Assembly: GCA_965370045.1 (NCBI GenBank)
Contig: CBDUSI010000121.1
Coordinates: forward strand, 1 to 13,412
DNA: 13,412 nt
Direction: 5' to 3'
Source of the DNA: CAZONU01 sp965370045
Lineage (GTDB): Bacteria > Planctomycetota > SZUA-567 > JAKLDR01
The notes under the pieces are model-generated. The model was given only the letters and a program-made list of their open reading frames with translations. It was not told the origin of the DNA and ran no database searches. Positions 11,974-13,412 of this stretch are shown here, in pieces; positions within the stretch are counted from its first letter, which is position 1, and each line of letters opens with the position of its first letter. The translations under genes were made by a program, and so were the position numbers.

Positions 11974-13362
11974 ATGTACTGCATCGAGTGCGGGGCCGAA
12001 AACCTGGAGCGCGCCAAGTTCTGCATCGAATGCGGCGCGAAGGTGCCGACGCCGGACGAGCGTGCCGCGGCTGCCGCCGCCGAGCCGATCATCGAAGAGC
12101 AGAAGGTCGAGGAGCCGCCCGCCCCGCCGGAGGAGCAGCAGGAAGAGGTAGAGGAAGAGGAAGAAGGGGCGGAGACGAGCGAAGAGGAATCCGCGCCCGC
12201 CGAGGAAGCGCCGCCCGAGCCGGAAATCGCGACCCTCCAGGCAGCTGCGGAGGAGGAAGAGCCCGGCGACGAGGAGCCCGGCGACGAGGAGGCCGGGGAA
12301 GGGCAGGGCGGGGCGGAAGAGGAAAAGGAAGAGGATAAGCAAGAGGAAGAGCCCGGCGAGGCCCTCACCATGGCGCCGACGGCGATCGCCGTGGGCGTCC
12401 CGGTGGCGGCCGCTCCGCCCGAGGTCCCCATGGGCATCCCGGTAGACGCCTCGCCAGAGCCGGAGGAGAAGGCCGAGGACAGCGAGGAAGAGGCGGGGGA
12501 GGAGAAGGCCGCGGAGGCCGACGCCACCCAGCCGACGCTGGCGCAGGCCAAAGTCGAGGCCGACGTCACCCAGCCCACGCTGCCCCAGATGCCGTCCGCG
12601 GCGCCGCCGGCGGCGCCTGCCGCACCGCCGCCCTGGCCGCCGGAACAGCCCCGGGGCATGAAGACGCTGGGCGTCCTGTGCATCATTTCCGGGTTGCTGA
12701 GTTCGCTGATAAACGTAATCGCGCCGCTGATTGCAATGGGCACCATCTGGAACAAGCGCGGCGTGGAGATCGCTCTGGTGGCCATCCCCACGGTGGCGGT
12801 CATCTGGCTGGGCTACTCCATGCTGCTGTTCGTCGGCGGCGTGGGCCTGGTCCGCGGGCGGCTCTGGGGCCGCAAGCTGTGCCTGGCCTTCGCCTGGACG
12901 GGCGTGCTGCTCATGCTCTACAGCGTCATCGGCCTGAGCGTCGCGGAGGCGATTATGCACGCCAGAGGCGGCGTGCAGCAGTCCTTCAACGTGCTGGTCG
13001 CGGCGGGGCTCTTCTTCCCGGCGCTGACCGTGGTGCTGCTCATGGGGCTCCTGACCGGACGGATCAAGCGCTGGGCGGAGTTCATGGAGGCCGGGCCGGG
13101 GATCATCCCCCCCGCGCGGCCGGAGCCCAGCATGCCCGCGGTCTTCTGCCTGCTCACCAGCCTGATGCCCGTCCCGGTGCTGGCCCACACGTACTCGCTG
13201 ATCCTGGGCTTCGTGGGCCTCAGGCAGATCGCGCGCTCGGGGGGCAGGAAGTGCGGCCGGGGCAAGGCCATCGCCGGGATGGTGATCTCCGGCCTGGTGC
13301 TGCTGACCGTTCTGGCGGGCATCGGGCTGGCCATCGGGATCGCCGCCGCGAAGGGCAGCTAG
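11974..13362 (+). CDS. Zinc-ribbon membrane protein with long acidic linker and C-terminal DUF4190-like region
   Basis: This is a 462-residue protein. A zinc ribbon occupies residues 1-23 (C3-x2-C6 and C17-x2-C20, with the repeated I-E-C-G-A form). Residues 25-228 are a disordered, Glu-, Ala- and Pro-rich linker. About six hydrophobic segments follow from residue 231 to the end. The last part (GFVGLRQIARSGGRKCGRGKAIAGMVISGLVLL) matches the DUF4190 pattern. The linker holds two copies of EAD-x-TQPTL, 14 residues apart (Thr185, Thr199), a form that could serve as phosphothreonine sites for FHA proteins; this is speculative. The ribbon probably faces the cytoplasm. The function is unknown. The start at 11974 is set by GGGAGGA and the zinc ribbon; an open upstream extension lacks both. 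An intrinsic terminator follows. Confidence 0.8.
   Translation: MYCIECGAENLERAKFCIECGAKVPTPDERAAAAAAEPIIEEQKVEEPPAPPEEQQEEVEEEEEGAETSEEESAPAEEAPPEPEIATLQAAAEEEEPGDEEPGDEEAGEGQGGAEEEKEEDKQEEEPGEALTMAPTAIAVGVPVAAAPPEVPMGIPVDASPEPEEKAEDSEEEAGEEKAAEADATQPTLAQAKVEADVTQPTLPQMPSAAPPAAPAAPPPWPPEQPRGMKTLGVLCIISGLLSSLINVIAPLIAMGTIWNKRGVEIALVAIPTVAVIWLGYSMLLFVGGVGLVRGRLWGRKLCLAFAWTGVLLMLYSVIGLSVAEAIMHARGGVQQSFNVLVAAGLFFPALTVVLLMGLLTGRIKRWAEFMEAGPGIIPPARPEPSMPAVFCLLTSLMPVPVLAHTYSLILGFVGLRQIARSGGRKCGRGKAIAGMVISGLVLLTVLAGIGLAIGIAAAKGS
12256..12300 (+). repeat. Three tandem 15-bp repeats in the acidic linker
   Basis: GAAGAGCCCGGCGAC, GAGGAGCCCGGCGAC and GAGGAGGCCGGGGAA encode EEPGD, EEPGD and EEAGE. The first two differ by one base. 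They sit in the disordered linker and may vary in number between strains. Confidence 0.75.
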
Positions 13363-13380
13363 AGCATTTTAGCATTGAGT

Positions 13381-13402
13381 AACTCCGTAGCCGGAGTTTT
13401 GT
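13381..13402 (+). terminator. Intrinsic terminator after the zinc-ribbon gene
   Basis: AACTCCG (13381-13387) pairs perfectly with CGGAGTT (13392-13398) around a TAGC tetraloop, and TTTTGT overlaps and follows the stem. It starts 18 bases after the stop codon at 13362. Confidence 0.8.
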
Positions 13403-13412
13403 AACCAGCCAA

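Noticed and set aside
11794..13188. Long minus-strand open frame opposite the zinc-ribbon gene
   Set aside because: It is an antisense shadow. The plus strand has promoter, ribosome-binding site, zinc ribbon and membrane segments, while the minus product is low-complexity.
1..13412. tRNA or rRNA genes
   Set aside because: No cloverleaf with a TTCGA-type T-arm, nor any rRNA-like block, was seen on either strand.

Overview
The window is GC-rich, gene-dense bacterial DNA with Shine-Dalgarno sites and good sigma70-type promoters. No rRNA or other strong taxonomic marker is present. The secreted FN3-metallophosphoesterase, the beta-propeller-like lipoprotein, the zinc-ribbon/acidic-linker membrane protein and the dispersed ACCACCAAGACAC-type palindromes suggest an environmental Planctomycetota/PVC or deltaproteobacteria-like genome. 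That placement is an inference of low certainty.

Layout. Positions 1-433 (minus) hold the first 144 codons of dnaK, cut by the window edge. A 427-bp divergent spacer follows. Next on the plus strand are a secreted purple-acid-phosphatase-like metallophosphoesterase (861-2507) and a predicted lipoprotein that is probably a beta-propeller (2680-3978). The core of the window is a ferrous-iron uptake operon at 4096-8313. It has a consensus promoter (TTGACA-N16-TATAAT) with a 6-3-6 palindrome just after the -10 box, then a TTG-started Fur-family regulator, a second Fur-family regulator fused to a C-terminal FeoA domain (ATGA overlap), a 205-bp nested palindromic element, feoA, feoB, and a 60-residue FeoB-associated Cys-rich membrane protein. 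Two small minus-strand genes (DUF4177-like and DUF4870-like, 8882 to 8327) converge on the operon. A SIR2-family gene of probable defence type (9189-10331) follows. After it comes a gene of unknown function (10604-11626) with an HTH-like start and two HEAT-like repeats separated by an in-frame palindromic element. A third, larger palindromic element (11627-11863) precedes a zinc-ribbon, acidic-linker, multi-spanning membrane protein (11974-13362) that ends at an intrinsic terminator.

How the parts work together. The feo genes form one clear unit: FeoB imports Fe2+, FeoA and the Cys-rich protein assist it, and the two Fur-type regulators at the head of the same transcript probably control it through the promoter palindrome. 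Fur1 keeps a canonical recognition helix but has Ala in place of Asp in the HHDH metal motif. Fur2-FeoA keeps HHDH but has lost the consensus Tyr-Arg-Thr of the recognition helix. This suggests a paired or heterodimeric iron sensor in which the FeoA domain may link regulation to the transporter.

The other theme is a family of palindromic elements with related arms, placed directly after a stop codon (two cases) or in frame inside a gene (one case). Elements 1 and 3 also share interior sequence, so they look like members of one mobile, structured repeat family.
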